Assembly (NCBI RefSeq): GCF_001420915.1
Contig: NZ_CP013021.1
Span: 1,374,001 to 1,438,000, forward strand
Direction: 5' to 3'
From: Agarivorans gilvus
Lineage (GTDB): Bacteria; Pseudomonadota; Gammaproteobacteria; Enterobacterales; Celerinatantimonadaceae
Length of the DNA: 64,000 bases
Both the position numbers and the translations under genes were made by a program. Within the stretch, counting starts at the first letter, position 1. Each line of letters opens with the position of its first letter. Below, in pieces: positions 62,797 through 64,000 of the stretch. The notes under the pieces are model-generated. The model was not told the origin of the DNA, made no database searches, and saw only the letters and a program-made list of their open reading frames with translations.

Positions 62797-64000
62797 TTAT
62801 TGGCTAACAGTTAGCACCGGTGCGCTCTCGTCTGAAGTATCCAATGTAAAGATATAGGTTCCATCAGCAGGAATATCGAAGGTCATATTCGCGCTTGCTG
62901 AACCCGCATCTAAAGTGACAGGCGTATCTAGCGTTACTGCAGCATCAGCACCGAAGTTAATAGTATCAGTCCAAGCTGCATCAGCCACTTTCATTTCCAC
63001 GCTACCTGCAGTTAAATCCAAACTTAAGGTGTAAGTATTTGCAGCAGAGTAAGTAAACTTAGCATTAGAGTCCTCTGCAGGAGTATCCCATGTAGTTACC
63101 GTACCACGTAAATAGATATCAGCAGTGTATGTTGGAGTTAAAGCTTCGTCTACTTTAGTTACCGACAATACAGCTCGGTCAGTATCATCTTCAGTGAACA
63201 CGTAGCTTGCATCCAATACAAATTTGTATTTACCCGCTTCTGTTACAGGTAACAGACAGTTGTTTTCAGTTCCTAAGTCAATTGAACCTTCAGCTTGAGT
63301 AGCCCAGTCACAACCGAAATTAGGACCTGACCAATCTGCATTGCCATTGGCAAATTTAAACTGATGATCAGAACTGTCTTCTGTAGGTTCTACGTTAATA
63401 ATGGCTTCATAAACACCGTTACCAACGAAAGTCATGGCATAAGCAGAGTCCAGAGGAGCATCCCAAGAGCTAATTGTTCCTCGAATATATAAGGTTTCGT
63501 TAAATGGAGGAATGCTACTTACATCCTTGTTAGACATATCTACAGGAAGACCAGTACCTTGTGCTTCACCTTGTGGCTGAACAAATACCGCTGTAGTACG
63601 TGCTGGTACGGTAAAGCTACCATCGGCAAAGCTTGCGCCTTGCACTACACTGTCGGCAGAGGTTTGTTGAACTTCATGCAGTTCAAAGCCAGTGGCTCCT
63701 TCGATTGGGAATACCTGTTCTTCGCTAGTTGCGTTGAGAATAACTACAATAGCATCATTGTTTGCATCTAAATCAGCTCCAGCACTAGTACCGTCATCAA
63801 TAGACATAACAATTAAGCCTTGAACTTGCTCAGTTCCTACGTTGCGGAAGTCAACACGGGCTTGAACATCGTCAGCTGTTGCTAAACGGAATAATGGGCT
63901 GCTAGAACGCATGGTTAGCAACTCTAGGAACTGCTCTTTAGTCAAATCAATATCTGCGGCGGCAGGCTTAGCCGTTTCATCGCCTATGATTTGCTGAATT
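62797..64000 (-). CDS. Pullulanase-type alpha-1,6-glucosidase, C-terminal part
   Basis: The frame is open to the window edge, so only the C-terminal 400 or so residues are here. The visible start IQQIIGDETAKPAAADIDLTKEQFLELLTMRSSSPLFRL and then VDFRNVGTEQVQGLIVMSIDDG match the C-terminal domain of PulA-type debranching enzymes, which cut alpha-1,6 links of pullulan and glycogen. The catalytic GH13 barrel is outside. After that domain come two related modules, starting LYIRGTISSWDAP (near 63500) and IYLRGTVTTWDTP (near 63110), each about 100 residues and likely starch-binding. The Asp/Thr-rich composition suits a secreted enzyme. Confidence 0.85.
   Translation of the reverse strand, partial: IQQIIGDETAKPAAADIDLTKEQFLELLTMRSSSPLFRLATADDVQARVDFRNVGTEQVQGLIVMSIDDGTSAGADLDANNDAIVVILNATSEEQVFPIEGATGFELHEVQQTSADSVVQGASFADGSFTVPARTTAVFVQPQGEAQGTGLPVDMSNKDVSSIPPFNETLYIRGTISSWDAPLDSAYAMTFVGNGVYEAIINVEPTEDSSDHQFKFANGNADWSGPNFGCDWATQAEGSIDLGTENNCLLPVTEAGKYKFVLDASYVFTEDDTDRAVLSVTKVDEALTPTYTADIYLRGTVTTWDTPAEDSNAKFTYSAANTYTLSLDLTAGSVEMKVADAAWTDTINFGADAAVTLDTPVTLDAGSASANMTFDIPADGTYIFTLDTSDESAPVLTVSQ

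Overview
The window looks like a stretch of core chromosome from a marine gammaproteobacterium of the Vibrio / Shewanella / Alteromonadales type. The reasons are a PomA/PomB sodium-type flagellar motor, a hybrid RibB with a dead GTP cyclohydrolase tail as known from Shewanella, a VC2662-like surface-repeat protein, and operon orders shared with E. coli. An Agarivorans-like marine polysaccharide degrader would fit, but that is an inference. I see no prophage, insertion sequence, integrase, CRISPR array or toxin-antitoxin module, and no convincing undescribed multi-gene system. What is new here is at the level of small ORFs, regulatory sites and sequence anomalies.

Left part (1-11.2 kb): a truncated PQQ-type sugar dehydrogenase, a VC2662-like secreted protein, a periplasmic binding-like protein, an M14-type peptidase, the lysine acetyltransferase PatZ/Pka, a CBS-domain protein, a GcvR-like ACT protein, thiI, and pomA-pomB. 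From 11.4 to 14.4 kb lies xseB-ispA-dxs (isoprenoid precursors). Dxs is split by a -1 frameshift in a C run. From 14.4 to 21.7 kb, all on the minus strand, lies a complete dppABCDF dipeptide transporter, closed by a terminator and followed by a separate SapA-like binding protein.

Middle part (22-41 kb): the cluster nrdR-ribD-ribE-ribBX-ribH-nusB-thiL-pgpA; a 789-bp gap holding a possible 29-residue membrane peptide; glyA; a haem-binding ChaN lipoprotein behind a perfect Fur palindrome; lpp facing a LysM/YkuD L,D-transpeptidase; ettA; purL; mltF (frameshifted); a 43-residue Arg-rich protein behind a Pho-box-like site; and tadA.

Right part (41-64 kb): the translation/RNA supercluster, all on the minus strand, transcribed in the order ftsH (frameshifted), folP, glmM, secG, tRNA-Leu(GAG), tRNA-fMet, rimP, nusA, infB, rbfA, truB, rpsO, pnp, with rlmE upstream of ftsH. 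Tandem intrinsic terminators lie between the fMet tRNA and rimP. Next come yhbY, a Gln-rich hypothetical protein, a YqaB-like HAD phosphatase, greA, carA-carB, and the C-terminal part of a pullulanase with two tandem modules at its end.

Three otherwise intact genes (dxs, ftsH, mltF) each lack exactly one base. Two of them are normally essential and two of the sites are four-base C/G runs where five are expected. This pattern points to sequencing or assembly error rather than gene decay.
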